A DNA stretch of 64,000 nucleotides from Perilla frutescens (Eukaryota; Streptophyta; Magnoliopsida; Lamiales; Lamiaceae): contig BRKX01000014.1 of NCBI GenBank assembly GCA_026008535.1, forward strand, positions 53,989,006 to 54,053,005, in the 5' to 3' direction. Positions within the stretch are counted from its first letter, which is position 1, and every line of letters begins with the position of its first letter. The notes under the pieces are model-generated. The model was given only the letters and a program-made list of their open reading frames with translations. It was not told the origin of the DNA and did not search any database. A program made the position numbers and the translations under genes. This document shows, in pieces, positions 47,436-60,239 of the stretch.

Positions 47436-48833
47436 TAATTTCCCAATTTGGTCGATTACTCGAGATTTAAATTGGTCTGTTGGCACGTGCGGCGAATGGG
47501 TGTGGCTGCACGGTTGAGAAACTTGGATTTAACAAGTTTATTTAAAACACTATTAATTATCAAATAAATCATTACGTTTTCACTCTTTTATAAATTAGAC
47601 AACATATTTAAACTTAGTCAATTATTAGCTCTTCGTTTTAATTTGAATTGGATTAAACATTCGTGATTTTTTCGACCAATTATACCACTTGTCCGGCCTA
47701 TAAACTACGTTGTCAACCATGTCAGTACACACATGTAACAGACGACATCGTTTGTGGTTTTTTTTTTTTTTTGAGAAAATCATTTTTTTATTTTTAAAAG
47801 GGGAAAAAATATTGGGAAAAAAAAAAATCGACATTGTTTTTCACATATGTGTGCTGATGTGTCTGCCAACGTGGTTTATAAATCAGACACATCATATTTT
47901 ATTGACCGATAAAAAACTGGGAATGTTTAATCTCCTTCAAATTAAAATGCGATGTTATAGTTGAATGAATTTAAATGTTATGTCTAATTTAAAAAAGGTG
48001 AAACTTGGTAATTTAGACAATTAACCCTTTAGAATAAAAGGAAACGTTTTTTGTTTCAAAACTCAAAAAATTAAAATAAAATTGAAAATCAAATGATAAT
48101 GATAGGATCTCATTGGGCTTCAAAATATTAATTACAAAAATATTTGCCTCAAAAACAAAATTACAAAAATCTTACCAAAAATAAAGACCTCCAATTTCCC
48201 CCAAATACACTCACTACGTTTTATTATATTTTGGTTTCAAAAAAATGTTTTGTTATATTATAATCACTATATACTACTAATATTTAATTCATTAGTATCT
48301 ACTAAATATTAATACATTATATAAGTTGTTAATATATATATATGTATGTATTAATACTGTTTTATATTATCAAAAAACAGTTTCTATAAACGTTAACTAT
48401 GAGGTACAATATCATATTATTTGAGAAAAATCAAATTGAGTGTAAACATGTAATTACATATTTTATTTTTCTCTTACTCGTTTACTAGACAATATGGTAC
48501 CAAATTGAATCAATATAGGATATCAATATTATGTTTATTTTGATAAATTAAAATATATGTATTAATAATATATTATTTAATTATATGTATTAAAACTCTC
48601 TATAAAAATTTTATTCCTAAATATTATCTTTTATTTAGTTACCATATATTGTGTGAAATTTTTGATGTCGCCCTCATCTATTACACTCTTATATTCCCTA
48701 GCAATCAAGCATATTTTTAAAAAAAAAAAACTCAGAAACAAGATTACTAACAAATCAAAGCAATCAACCAATAGATAATATAAAACAATTCAAATGAATT
48801 ACATTAATTTATAAGTCCAATTTTATTTTCCTA

Positions 48834-51423
48834 TTACATTGCTGAATGATGGTGCAAGCCACGACCCTTCCACCCACGTAAATTCTTGGCATTCCCTCTG
48901 AGATGCCCATTCCCTCCGACCGGCGACGCCGTCTTGACTAAGTTTTCCGGGCGGGGACTAGGGCGCTCGCCCGATTTGATGGTCCGGGTGCCGTCATATC
49001 CCGAGCGCTTGTCGAGCCACGCCAAGATGTCCGAGAAGACTATCTCAATGTTGTCGTCCGGCTCGCCTGATGTCAAGCCATGCCACATCCCGGGATACAT
49101 TTTCATCGTCTTGTCCACACTGCTTGCTCGATCGTATAGAGCCCGGCTCACTTCCGGGTCAGTGACCGTGTCGGCTTCTCCATGCAACACGAAGAACGGC
49201 AGTGTCACCTGTCAAAGTATGAGATTTCCTGTTACATTTCGTGTTTTATATTTACTATGTAAATAAAATGTAACGAATCCAATTGATCATTAATGTACAC
49301 ATGACATGTGAGTAAATTTCGATTTTGGTCCCACAGGACATGCGTTAGTTCGCTTGTGGTCCCGATATTATCATTTTTTGTCCCAAACTGAGCAAATTTA
49401 GATTTTGATCCCTTTTCGGCCTTAAAACCGTGGGACCAAATTGAAAAATCATAAACCTGTGATACTAAAATTGGTCTTTTTAAAAAAAATGACTAAAATG
49501 ATAGTTTCAGGATCAAAAGCGAACTAACGTATGTCCTGTGGGATCAAAATCGAAATTTACTCTATGAAGTGAAATATGAGATGTAATGTAATAAATGTAA
49601 CAGAAAAATCGAACCAGCAAACGAGATCCAAACTAGACATGGATTCAATTCAAGAATCGTAAACCCAGCATATATTTCAAGAACTGCACATGATTCAACA
49701 GCTACGATAACAGTCGAAAAGGAAAGAAAAAACTCTCGAAACGACTGAAGTAGTGTAGTGGATACCTCATTCAAGCTGTCTTCAAGGTTCATGCTGGTTC
49801 TGAGTAGCTCGAGGGCGGTTTTCAACCTCGGTTTCTCTTGATATATCAGTTTGTTGCTGCGGATCTGCAGGAAATTAAAAATGCCGCGACATTCATAATT
49901 CTACCACACGAGTGAGTTAAGATGATCAACGCTCACCTCTTCTCGTTTTACAGGATCCTTGAAGGCTGAATCGATGACATCCTTCGTTGGAACGATCTTC
50001 CATTTAGGAATCACGTCTTCCACCCGAGTTAACAGGCTGATAACTATAGGGTGCGGCTTCACCTTCTCCGATATCTAACAATTCAAACGGAAATCAAGAT
50101 CAACGTACTAAACAATGTGCCTAAAAAGATGTGCTCGTGCAATTAACCGTAGTGGAAACGTTGTGCTCGACCTTACACATGGGAGCGACTAGAACGGCAC
50201 CGTCCCAGAAACTAGGGTCTTTCTTGTGTGTTAGCAGAGCAACCGCCCCGCCCATTGATTCTCCGTATAAGAATCTTCTCTTTTCCCTATACTCTTCCCG
50301 TGCTGAAATTCAAGAAAACGAGCATCACTAAACAAGAAACCAACATCACGTTGTAGGGTCGAAGAGAGCCCCCTATACGTTTTTCAAACATAATCACAAT
50401 TAATTTGCTAGTTCCTGAACACAACCACAAGAATCATTCAATGTTTTTTCTCCAAACTAATCAATTCCATGCTAAGTTATTCATGATTTTAGGCACTTAC
50501 CACAGACTGACTTGAAATATTGACTGCTGTCATTGACAATGTTATCGAACCTCTTGATGTAACACCGAGCGCCTGAGGACCGTCCGTGGCCTTCGTAATC
50601 AATTCCAAACACGGCATAGCCATGACTCGCCAGTTCAATCCCAACACCTAATCGAAAGAAAAAGGATTAAACGATTGGCCAAAAGTTGGAAGTCTCGAAA
50701 TTCATGCTATAAGGATTCAAAACATTCGAGTGTCAAGCATAGTATTCGGTAGTGTAGGCCAGGCACGACGAACAAACACCTAACTAGGTTCTTCCCTAAC
50801 CAGATTAACACATCTCCAAAGCCATATCGATAGAGAATAGCAATTAGTTCAACCAAATAAACCAAACTATCTTTCCAAAGGCAACATTAACAACTTCTTG
50901 GTCGAGCATTAACCGTTTCGACATCCATAACCTCGTAAACGAAGCAGAAAGACAACAGTAAAATTGCATTCTATGCTACCCTTGAGTTATCTAGTGTTTT
51001 ACAACATTAAAGATTAATCTTCTCTAACACTTTTCTTGTTCATATGATCATTATACAGGCTAAATCGAAACCAACGCCACAATATCGAATTGTATACTAT
51101 ATTTGTAACACAAGATGCTAGTTTATCTAAATATTGGCACATATTTAAGATGAAAAACAGAGTCTTGGATACATATAGCAATGTTATATGTTACATCAAA
51201 CAATGTAAAAGCCAAACACTTACACTAAACTCTAATGTTTTAATGTGGCAACAAGCTTATTACAGTAAAAAAGTAAATCAAACTTCACTTGATCATGAAC
51301 ATATTCACATTATGATGTCATCAAATACACGCAACGAGCTTCGGATTCATACCTTTCATGAAATTACTGCATTCCATGCCATAACCTGCAACTCATTCAT
51401 CACTACCATAAATGAGAACAAAG

Positions 51424-51462
<39 letters not shown>

Positions 51463-51467
51463 TGTGC

Positions 51468-51500
<33 letters not shown>

Positions 51501-51766
51501 GAACAACCATGGCAGAGAAAAACCAGAGCTTTGGGGGAAGAAATGGGCAGCCATCTGCAAGTAAACAGCTGCACCCCTCTCGAATTCTTTATATACTCCT
51601 AAAAAATCAAGAAAACAACACCAAAAAAAAAAAAACCAACATTCCATCAGCAATCGCCACTCATTTCATTACAGCTCAAGATTCCTCAAAACCGACAAAA
51701 ATTTCAAAACAAAACAAAAGGGGCATTAAATCAAACAAAACCCACCTCACAATACTCCATATCCAT
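48834..51766 (-). CDS. Monoacylglycerol lipase / caffeoylshikimate esterase-like hydrolase
   Basis: Alpha/beta-hydrolase of the plant MAGL family. Members cleave monoacylglycerols; one clade (CSE) cleaves caffeoylshikimate in lignin synthesis. Exons: 51766-51746, 51598-51508, 51385-51353, 50647-50501, 50302-50172, 50074-49937, 49864-49766, 49208-48834 (TAA). Phases agree; 344 aa with no stop. It starts MDMEYCEEYIKNSRGVQLFTCRW. Features: oxyanion segment FLCHGYGMEC (about 34-43), FGIDYEGHGRSSG, nucleophile GESMGG with Ser113, Asp233 in HGEADTVTDP and His263 in MWHGLTSGEPDD. From about 287 the chain has a basic, Gly/Arg/His-rich tail of nearly 60 residues, longer than the usual end of the family. 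A second ATG two codons in could also serve as start. No signal peptide is visible. Which substrate it uses cannot be decided here. Confidence 0.93.
49311..49562. mobile_element. Inverted-repeat MITE in the last intron of the hydrolase gene
   Basis: Arms AGTAAATTTCGATTTTGGTC and the inverse (GATCAAAATCGAAATTTACT) match over more than 45 bp, both containing TTAGTTCGC and its inverse. It shares TTTTGGTCCCA words with 12360-12440. Confidence 0.82.
51427..51500. repeat. (GA)n(GT)n(GA)n microsatellite beside a splice donor
   Basis: On the transcribed strand this CT/AC run lies directly after the donor of exon 2 of the hydrolase (51507-51506) and fills most of the 122-bp intron. Confidence 0.95.
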
Positions 51767-51769
51767 CTA

Positions 51770-52300
51770 CAGCTCCACAGAAAAAGATCGAATTTTTACC
51801 AAAAAATGAGACTCTTCAACCCAAAAGGGGAAGTCCCATATAAAAAAAATAACGATTTAAGACCAAAATAACAACCAATGTTTTGTTCCAAAATCAGACA
51901 TAGTTGGATCAGCTCAACAGAAGCGGTTTGACGTGGATTTCTGCTTCTTGATTTCGATCAAATTGACGTTGAAAATTCCAAATTCTTCTGAGGTTACGTG
52001 TAGGGGAGGAAAAAAAACGCTCGTACAAATAAATTACGTATAGATGGAAGCAAAAATTATATACAACATATATATATATATAAGTCCAAATATTTTTATA
52101 TCAGATGCATGTGGGGTGCATCATTGATATTGAGGATGATGATTCCTTTATCCTTAGCCAAATCTGAAAGAAAATCTAAAGCCCATTCTTCTTCATCTTC
52201 TGCTCTCTCTCTCTTCTCTCTCTTTCATCTCTATCTTTGATCGCGAATCCCAAAATTTGTAGTCCGAGCTTGTGAATCTTGAAGGATACGTGTCAACACC
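51770..52300. other. 5' leader and upstream region of the hydrolase gene
   Basis: CT-rich stretches (52195-52235 in plus orientation) and CAGATGCATG-like sequence. No certain TATA box was identified. Confidence 0.4.
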
Positions 52301-52304
52301 CCCG

Positions 52305-53190
52305 TCAGCTGATTGGTATGGTGGAATGGAATGACCATTCCGATGTCTATTTCCATTCCTCTATGCCTTGACATCGAGAATCATCATTTTCAAAGGAATC
52401 GCTATTCCTAAAAGTAAGGGAATAACCATTCCACTCACCCCAATGGATTTAGCTATTTTCAATGAACCAAAAAATTAATATATTGTATATTTACATATAA
52501 TGACGTCTTATAATATCATTTGATCATATTTAGAAAAATAATTCAAAAATTATATTAAATAATTTATTATTATCATTATTATTATTTCATAATTATTTTT
52601 ATATTATATATTTATATTTAAAAAAATTAAAATATATATATTAAAATAAAATTTTGATATTTTTAAAATTGTATTGAAGAAAAATAAAAGTGGTACCAAA
52701 ATAAATGTAATATATAAATATATTCTAATAAAAAATAAACTAATTATAATTTAATATATTCAGATAAAAAATTAAAATGAGAAACTATTTTTCTGTGGAG
52801 TAAAAATATTTTTATTAAGGTATACAAATTATTATGTGTATTAATTAAATACTTTGGAATAAAGTTTTTAATAAATTAAATAAATTATTTTTTTCTAAAA
52901 TATTAGAAAAAAATCACTTACTATAAAAGAAATGCAATTTAGAAATATAAGAAAAAAAATTACAACACGTGTTAATAATATTAGTTATTACACTTTGTTC
53001 AATTATAAAGAAATTTAAAAGTATTAAAAATATTCATTTTATAATATAAAAAGTGAAATAGTATTCGATTCCGTTCTTCATTCCGGTGACATGCCAATCA
53101 TAAGAATTGTCATTCCATTCAGACCTTCATTCCATTCCTAAGTTCATTCCATTCATACCTGATTCCATTATTTCATACCAATCACCTCCT
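52305..53190. mobile_element. Non-autonomous DNA transposon, about 0.9 kb
   Basis: The left end TGATTGGTATGGTGGAATGG and the right end (inverse TGATTGGTATGAAATAATGG) form inverted repeats of about 25 bp. Sub-terminal regions carry many GGAATG/CATTCC words. The interior (52450-53050) is very AT-rich without coding sequence. A target duplication could not be confirmed. Confidence 0.65.
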
Positions 53191-53199
53191 AAGAGTCTA

Positions 53200-54460
53200 A
53201 AACTGTACTTTTTTAATATTTTTAATTAATGAGTTGAGCTAGCTTGCAGTTTTATTCCCCCACCCCACCTCACAATATAATATGAATATAGTGATATATT
53301 TCATTCCTATTTAAGGAAAAAATTAGGCTGGTTTATTTTCATTTCTAAATAGAAATTTTTTACTTTTTACCATTCAAAATACCGAAAATACGTTTATTTT
53401 ACTCATTTTTAATTTTAGTTTTATTTTTTCCAATCCTATATAACGTATTTAATCATATGTATATATAGTGGGACATAATTTTTAAAAACCGATACATCTT
53501 ATAAATTGAACGAGAAATATTGAAAACTGGAAATTGATATTGAAAATAAAATCAAATAAGATCTTACCCTCCACTTCAAGTATTATCTACAAATTTATTA
53601 TTTTTTTAAATTATGAATTAGTTAGGTCAGAAAAAATCTAGCAGAGAGAATCTAAAGATGTAAAAGATAGAAATCTCGTATTCGAAACGCATTGCTCTCA
53701 TTTTTCAACTTTAAAAAAAAGTTTAAGAATTAATTAAGAGAGACGAATCACACTAAGCTAGGTAAGTATAGTTAAAATTTTAATTTTAAAAATATGAAAG
53801 TTTGAGTTAGATTTGTAAGGCCGTACTCATATTTAATTGCGAGTTAATTACACTTCGTAATATGAACTTTTAGTAAAATATCATGAAATTTAAGTAATTG
53901 TGTTCTAGAGCCTAAAATTTGTAAAATGCAACAAGTTCAGGATTAGTAAAAATTTGGCGATCGAAAAATGACGTGTCTTAGAGGTATCTAGTGTGAAAAT
54001 TCAACACGAGTTAGAAAAATGATGTGTGGATCTTTTTTTTTCTACCTCCTATCAAATCGACATCATTTTTCAGATGTCAAATTTTAACTCCCGTCTTATA
54101 TTTTTGCAATTTTCAAATTTAGATACGAGAATGTAATTATTTAAAGTTTATGATATTTTCAAATTGTTTAAAAAATCATGGTAGAAAGTGTAATTAACCA
54201 TATTTGTAAGTAATGTGTGATTGGTTGTATTTAAATCCAATAATAAACATGTTAGGTTATATGATATAATACTTCTCTCTGTTTTAAACATCACGTTTAT
54301 TTTTTTATAATTTTAATATAAATTAAAATATTTTTAAAAATATGACATCCACATTATTTTCAGACGAACATATGCGTAAAAAGAGTATACAAGCACAGTT
54401 TCTCTATGAAAATTTAAATCTAACGTGTCTTACCAAAATTAAGGAAATTAGTATATAACC
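53200..54460. other. AT-rich intergenic DNA, no gene seen
   Basis: A weak foldback lies at 53830-54200 (ends GAGTTAATTACACTTCGTAA / GAAAGTGTAATTAACCATA), probably another MITE. Otherwise nothing recognisable. Confidence 0.5.
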
Positions 54461-54475
54461 AACAAAATATACATC

Positions 54476-54981
54476 TAAGGGTGAGCAAAAAGTTCCGAAT
54501 CCCGAGAACTGAACCGAACCGAACTGAAGTAGTTCGATTTTTTTAGGTTCGGTTCTTTTCAAAATTCGATTCGGTTAGAGAAGTTTTCTTTTCAAAATTC
54601 AGTTTTCGGTTTCGGTTAGGTCCAGAGGAAAAATACCCGATCTGGCCCAAAAACTGAATTTATATATATATATCAGTAATAAAATTAAATAAAAATTATA
54701 ATTTATTCGGCTTTGCTTTGTTATAGTTTGCACCTTTTTGGATTTTTTCGATTATTTATTAGTATTTGTTGAACTTGAATCTTGATGATTAGCTAGTTCA
54801 TACTTGTACGTATTTAATTATATCGAATGAGGAAAATTCAGTTCAAAACTGAACTAAACCGAAATATTTTGGTCCAGTTCGGTTTGGTTCGGTTCCATTT
54901 TCAAAGAATTTAATTTTCTTCAATTTTAGCATTTTCGGGACCGAACCGAACCGAAAAACCGAATGGTCACCCATAATCCTA
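54476..54981. mobile_element. hAT-type MITE, 506 bp, with 8-bp target duplication
   Basis: Flanked by identical TATACATC at 54468-54475 and 54982-54989. The ends are TAAGGGTGAGC and the inverse of GGTCACCCATAATCCTA. Sub-terminal regions repeat GAACCGAACCGAA / TTCGGTTCGG. No coding capacity. Confidence 0.85.
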
Positions 54982-55139
54982 TATACATCAATCTTTTTAT
55001 TCAGCCAGTCCACGTTAGGTTTGGAATGTTGGAAATTTGCTCTCTTGCTAGATTTGCTAGATCATGTAAATATTGAGTATTAATGTATAATTTTTTTAAA
55101 ATTTTGGGACAAAAGTATCAGGGAACCAAGCGTCGCGTA

Positions 55140-55312
55140 CTAAAAGTGCAATTAACCCTAAAAAGGCCCAAACTTTATTTTGAATTGGGCCTAATTTATA
55201 TCTAGGCCCATTGAATTTTGTCTCTCTAGATTAGATCCAAAACCTAAACCCTAAAGCCCAATTCGACCAACTCCAGAAACCCTAATATACTCATCTATCG
55301 CTCCTCCATTCC
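55140..55312 (+). promoter_or_regulatory. Ribosomal-protein-type promoter
   Basis: Several site II-type words (AAAGGCCCAAAC at 55163, TTGGGCCTAA at 55186, TAGGCCCATTG at 55203) and telo-boxes (AACCCTAAAGCC at 55247, AAACCCTAATA at 55277) lie within 170 bp upstream of the 5' leader. This pairing is characteristic of plant ribosomal protein genes and fits the coding region that follows. Confidence 0.75.
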
Positions 55313-55472
55313 CACTCTCTACACACAATTCACACAGTCGGCCGTTCGATTCCACAAACAGTAAGCAAATCTACTCCATTTGCAGACATTTTCCTCCATT
55401 TTCAGCGAATGTATGCCTCGATTTATTTGAATTCGGTTTGATTGTTGCAGGCGGAAAACACAGACTGCGAAG

Positions 55473-56523
55473 ATGAGCAAAGGCTCGGCGGCACCGGCGG
55501 CGAAGGGCGGGAAGAAGAAGGGGGTTAGCTTCGTGATCGATTGCTCGAAGCCGGTCGAGGATAAGATCATGGAAATCGCCTCGCTGGAGAAGTTCTTGCA
55601 GGAGAGGATTAAGGTCGGCGGCAAAGCCGGTGCTCTCGGCGATTCCGTCACCATCTCCCGCGAGAAGAACAAGATCACCGTCACCGCCGATTCGACTTTC
55701 TCCAAAAGGTGACTTGATTAGGGTTTGTTTGTGTGAAGGTGGTCGATTTTTGCATGATTAATTTGCTAATGCTTATATTATTTGCTGAGATTTTTGGATT
55801 TAGCTGAGTTTATTGAGAATTTATTCTGTTTAATTCAGTTTTGATGGGTTTTCAGTAGATTGAGCTGAAAAGGGAAAGCTGAATCAATTCAAAATGAATT
55901 GAGTTTCATTTATATGCATCAATTTCAAAAACTTTATGAATGTGAGCTGATTAAAGGAAAAAAGAATCAATTTTTAGTTAGTTTTGAACAATTGCATTGC
56001 ACACACACACACACACATATGCGTTTTTCTCTGCGACCAAATTACGTAGGTCTTTATGCCCTTGTATTCTTTGATGCAGTTCGACGTTGGGGCTAGCATA
56101 AGCATAAATTTTTCGGCATTGGCAGTGTTCATTTGCCTCTTTTAAGATTAGGGTTATATACTCCATTTGCTGTTTTGTTGAATGAAATATGAGTTGTCTA
56201 TGAAATCCGCTTGTGCTTCATTTGGGGTCTCGGTGATGGTTATAAGTAGTGTTGAATCATTGTGCCAATGCTAAGTTGTTCGAAGAAAATGGTGTTTTTC
56301 TTTTGTAGCTATGGAGGCACTTTTCATTTTCATTTTCATTTGCAGTATGTATAGAACTGATTCTTGTTTTCTCTTTAGGTATCTGAAGTATTTGACAAAG
56401 AAATACTTGAAGAAGCACAACGTGAGAGATTGGCTTCGTGTGATTGCCTCCAACAAAGAACGGAACGTGTATGAATTGCGCTACTTCAACATTGCTGAGC
56501 AAGAGAACGAGGAGGAAGACTAA
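55473..56523 (+). CDS. RPL22: 60S ribosomal protein L22 (eL22)
   Basis: Component of the cytosolic large ribosomal subunit. Exon 1: 55473-55708; exon 2: 56379-56523 (TAA). The junction falls within AAAAG/G (Lys-Arg), giving 126 aa, normal for the family. It begins MSKGSAAPAAKGGKKKGVSF, continues VIDCSKPVEDKIMEIASLEK and LQERIKVGGKAGALGD, and in exon 2 LKYLTKKYLKKHNVRDWLRV, IASNKERNVYELRYFNIAEQ, with an acidic tail (ENEEED) as in eL22 proteins. A 5'-UTR intron probably runs from the GTAAGC at about 55360 to the AG at 55450. Coding bases are GC-rich in exon 1, unlike the surroundings. Only one gene-strand frame is plausible; the minus frame over exon 1 is a shadow. Confidence 0.96.
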
Positions 56524-58010
56524 AGATAGAGATTAGTTTCATGTTTCTTTTATGCTTTGCCCAACATTGTCGAAATCACTTTCCTGGATCAACTTATGCT
56601 GTTTGTTCTGTTTTTCATCCTGGGATTTTTGTGACTGCCTATGAGTTTTAATTTTGATGTGACCATTTGCTTCTTATTCTACATAGTGAATACAGTAGCA
56701 ATATACCTTCTCTCAAGTGAATTTGGTGATCTGTTTGATACTCGTCGTGCTATATTGTCTATACTACTTGCCTGGTAACGAGCAATCGATGAGGCCGGTG
56801 AGTCTCATCAATTTTATGCAAAGGTAACATCTTTTATTGCAATTCCACTTGATTCCCAACTCTTCTTTGAGTATTTTTCTATGCTTTTTGATGTAATCTG
56901 TGATATTAACAGGTTAAGGGCTAAATTTTGCCCAAGAATTGTTGTGACCATGCTGTGTTTTGATATGTTGTGTATATTTATATGTTTATTTGTAGTGATG
57001 CTTGAGGGAATGTAGTAGGTTTTTATATGATGAATTGAACGGCGATGATATTGGAAATCGGAGATATATTGCCGAATCTTAATGATGTCACATGACGTGT
57101 ATTGATGATATTGAAAATCGGAGATATAATGCGTGATCTTGTGGGCTTTAGATTGTAGTATATCTTTTGTGGACTTGTTTGTTGCCATAATACGAATTAA
57201 GTATGAATGAATTGTTGAATTTTTGAGTAAATGCTTTGAGAATTTATTTGGGATGAATTTATATGTATGATGTGTAGCACAAATTTAATGGTTTTATTCT
57301 TGCAAAAAAAAAAGGGTGAGGGAAATGTAAGCTAGCCCATTTGTGAAAACATGCCAGAATTAAACACATTTTGCAATCTGTAAAATTGTTTTTTTTTTTA
57401 AGAAAAATTATGTTGCAAAATTATAAAACCAAGCACACTTGATATCCCTCGCAAATTTACACTTAAAGCTCATTATAACAATTTTTTGGTTTCACAAATG
57501 TTGATGTGAACTCGGGAAATTGCTGAAGAGCAACCACATCCAATATTTATACAAATCGAATCAGTGAAAAGGTCAGGGCCGGAAGATTTTCGGCAGTCCA
57601 CATAAGTAGAAAAGTTGCTCATCCAATATTTGTATAAATTGAATAAGATAAAAGGTAATCTATCCTTATTTTTATTCCATAAAATTAAATCCACTTTCAT
57701 AACGTGGTTTGGTTCATTTCGTCCATGATATACTTTTTTTGTGAATGATCCAATCCAGCACGAAAGTCACTTAACTAAACTAATGCGTAATTAAATTCCA
57801 CAACAAGTGAATGGTCCAATTCTGGCAAAAAAATAAAAACAAAAATATACATTTTTTGGGAAATCAAGAAAATACTTAAAATTTATGATAAGACATTTTT
57901 TTATGAAGATTGTAGAATTACGTTTTACCAACCCCTATGCCCTAACGTTTGGCTTAGAAAATACTCTTTTTTCTCAGTAACGTTAACGCGCAACTGCTAA
58001 TAAATTGTTT
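56524..58010. other. 3' flank of RPL22 and intergenic DNA, no gene seen
   Basis: Contains two imperfect direct repeats: GAAATCGGAGATATATTGC (about 57053 and 57114) and CATCCAATATTTRTA (57537 and 57619). The latter pair flanks a 60-bp segment with GGTCAGGGCCGGAAGATTTT. Confidence 0.6.
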
Positions 58011-58024
58011 TCTTGTGTGCTAGT

Positions 58025-58535
58025 CTGCAAACCACACATGGAAGATAAACCACATTTGACAGGCCATGTGTGATAGGCTTACATCTAATAGTATTGGTGG
58101 TGAGATTCACGAGAGGTAAACCACATTTCACAGATCAGGTGTGATAGACTCACACCTAGTGGTGTTAGTAGTAGGATTCGAATTTGAGACATTTGCCTCA
58201 AAATAACAACACTTCACCACTAAGCAATTCGCAAGGAGATAGTAACATTTGCAGCCACTACCGAGATGCGTACCGTATAAAATTTCACCCCTGTATAATA
58301 CCACTCCACCACTAGATATAATATCACTCCACCACTAGATCATCCTCAAGAGGACAATAACATTTTTTTTATATTGAGGGTAACCGGCACCACACTTGGC
58401 AGGCCGGTCAGGTATGATAGACTCACACATATCTAGAGATATTGATGGTGGGATTCGAACTTGAGACATTTACTTTAAAATAACACCACTCCACCACTAG
58501 ATCGTCTCAAAAGGACATAACATTTTTTTTTTGTT
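58025..58535 (-). mobile_element. Cluster of tRNA-derived SINE copies
   Basis: Best copy on the minus strand: an A-box TGGTGGAGTGG (58496-58486) and a B-box GTTCGAATCCC (58460-58450), spaced as in Pol III promoters, followed by GTGTGAGTCTATCATACCTG and an A-rich end near 58360. Two or more further copies or fragments (heads near 58350, 58325 and 58225; bodies at 58030-58220) repeat GTGTGAGTCTATCACACCTG and GTGGTTTACC. No gene is seen from here to the end of the window. Confidence 0.7.
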
Positions 58536-59410
58536 CTTACAAAAAAAGGAGGTCCGACCCTTTGCTTATCGACATGTGTGATCTCTTTTGCACCTTATGA
58601 TTGATCTTTCTCTCTCTCCCTCACTTGAGTTTTACAAAAATTTATATTTGTCGAAAAGTAATTACACCCCACACATTTTCTATATATAATGTGTGTTTAT
58701 ATTGTACGTGCACGATTTGAAAATAAATAAATTATTGAAAGCTGATAGATATAGTCGGTGAGTTTGCGGTGGAGCACTAAAGAAAAAAGTGAAGCAGTTG
58801 AGTTTGGAAAAATTAAAAAATAAACAACAGATAATCTCTTTGCAATGACGTGGTGTTACATATAATTGCGAATCACATAGATTTAATTAGTAATTTTAGT
58901 GATTTAGTGACAAAGAGAAACTCACAAACGTTACTTTTTTGAATGGTTTCTATTTGGTATGTAATAGTTTACCAATTAGGTATAGAATAATGCTAGCCAG
59001 TTTTTAATGATTAATAAAACTATATTATTAATAAATTAATTATGTTAATTATTAAATGTTATGTTTTTACTATATTATTCTTCTGTCATGAAATTAGTGA
59101 TTTATAATTAATTATTAAAATCACTCCAGAAGCGGATCGGAAGAAATGGGCGCAACTTCATTTTCTTTCTTTTTTTCAGTTCTTTATTTTTTTTTCCATC
59201 TTCGATTTCTTCTGAATTGAAGCGCATATAGAGTTGCCCTATTTATTATGGAGGACATCAATGTAAATTTATTGAATAATTAGTGTTTTATTAATTAAAT
59301 TAATTATTAAAAATAATAAAAGATTCTGGCTAGCCAGAATCTGGCTGAAAATCACTACTCGTATGTATAATTAAATAAATTATTTACGGCAAACTCATAT
59401 CTAAAGAATA

Positions 59411-60067
59411 CTCCATCCGTTCCGATTATATAATCTCTTTTTTATTTGAACGTAGATTAAATTTCCAACTTTATCTTTATTTAATGAAACTTATGTTTTA
59501 ACTCAACTTTAATGTATTTTTTTTTAAACAAACAAAATATACAATTAATGATATAAATAAAAACTAACAATATCTAAAAGTCTAAAAAAAAAATTTACTA
59601 TTGAAACTCAAAAAATATTTCTTCAAAATTATATGGTCAGTCACATCCTACAAAATTTCTATGAAATTCAATTTTAAATTTTTATAAACTTTGATTGTTT
59701 TTCTTAAAAAAATCATGCGCCAAAAATTAAACCATACATGCATGGGACGAAAAAAAAAGATTTTTTTTTTTAAATTTTAATGAAGTGCAAATACAATGAA
59801 TATCGATAGAATTGATCACATTCAATTTACATGCAAATTAAGTTAGTCAAATTTAATTAATATTTCTCTTTTTTTTTAAAAAAAAAAAATAACATTTAAG
59901 ATTTACAACTTTCAAAAACTTAAATGTTTAATTTTTTAAATTTCCAAAACTTAACAAGGGTATGATTGTACATTCCTATTAAAAATAATACTACTTATAG
60001 TAACGAGACTATATAATCGGAACACCTTGAAATATAAATAACGACTATAAAATCGAGACGGAGGAAG
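59411..60067. mobile_element. Stowaway-like element, about 0.66 kb
   Basis: CTCCATCCGTTCCGATTATA at the left and the inverse of ATCGAGACGGAGGAAG at the right, with TA on both sides. It is longer than usual Stowaway MITEs, with AT-rich filling. It overlaps the tandem repeat at 60019-60230. Confidence 0.6.
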
Positions 60068-60230
60068 TATATAGTATTGGTGGGAATTCGAACTCGATCA
60101 TAATCCACCCACTCAAATATAATTGGAACACCTCAAAAATAGAAATAAAAACTATAAAATCGGGACAAAGAGAGTATATAATATTGGTGGGGATTCGAAC
60201 TCGATCATAATCCACCCACTCAAAAACGTA
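60019..60230. repeat. Two tandem copies of a 106-bp unit
   Basis: Units start at 60019 and 60125 with GGAACACCT and contain GATTCGAACTCGATCATAAT then CCACCCACTCAAA. The GTTCGAATTCCC on the opposite strand resembles a Pol III B-box, so part of the unit may be SINE-derived. The first unit includes the end of the Stowaway-like element. Confidence 0.75.
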
Positions 60231-60239
60231 GAAAGTTTT

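Noticed and set aside
51090..51871. Plus-strand open frames of 120-170 codons
   Set aside because: Antisense to the intact hydrolase exons 1-3 and running through a GA/GT microsatellite.
55319..55705. Minus-strand frame of 128 codons
   Set aside because: Shadow of RPL22 exon 1.
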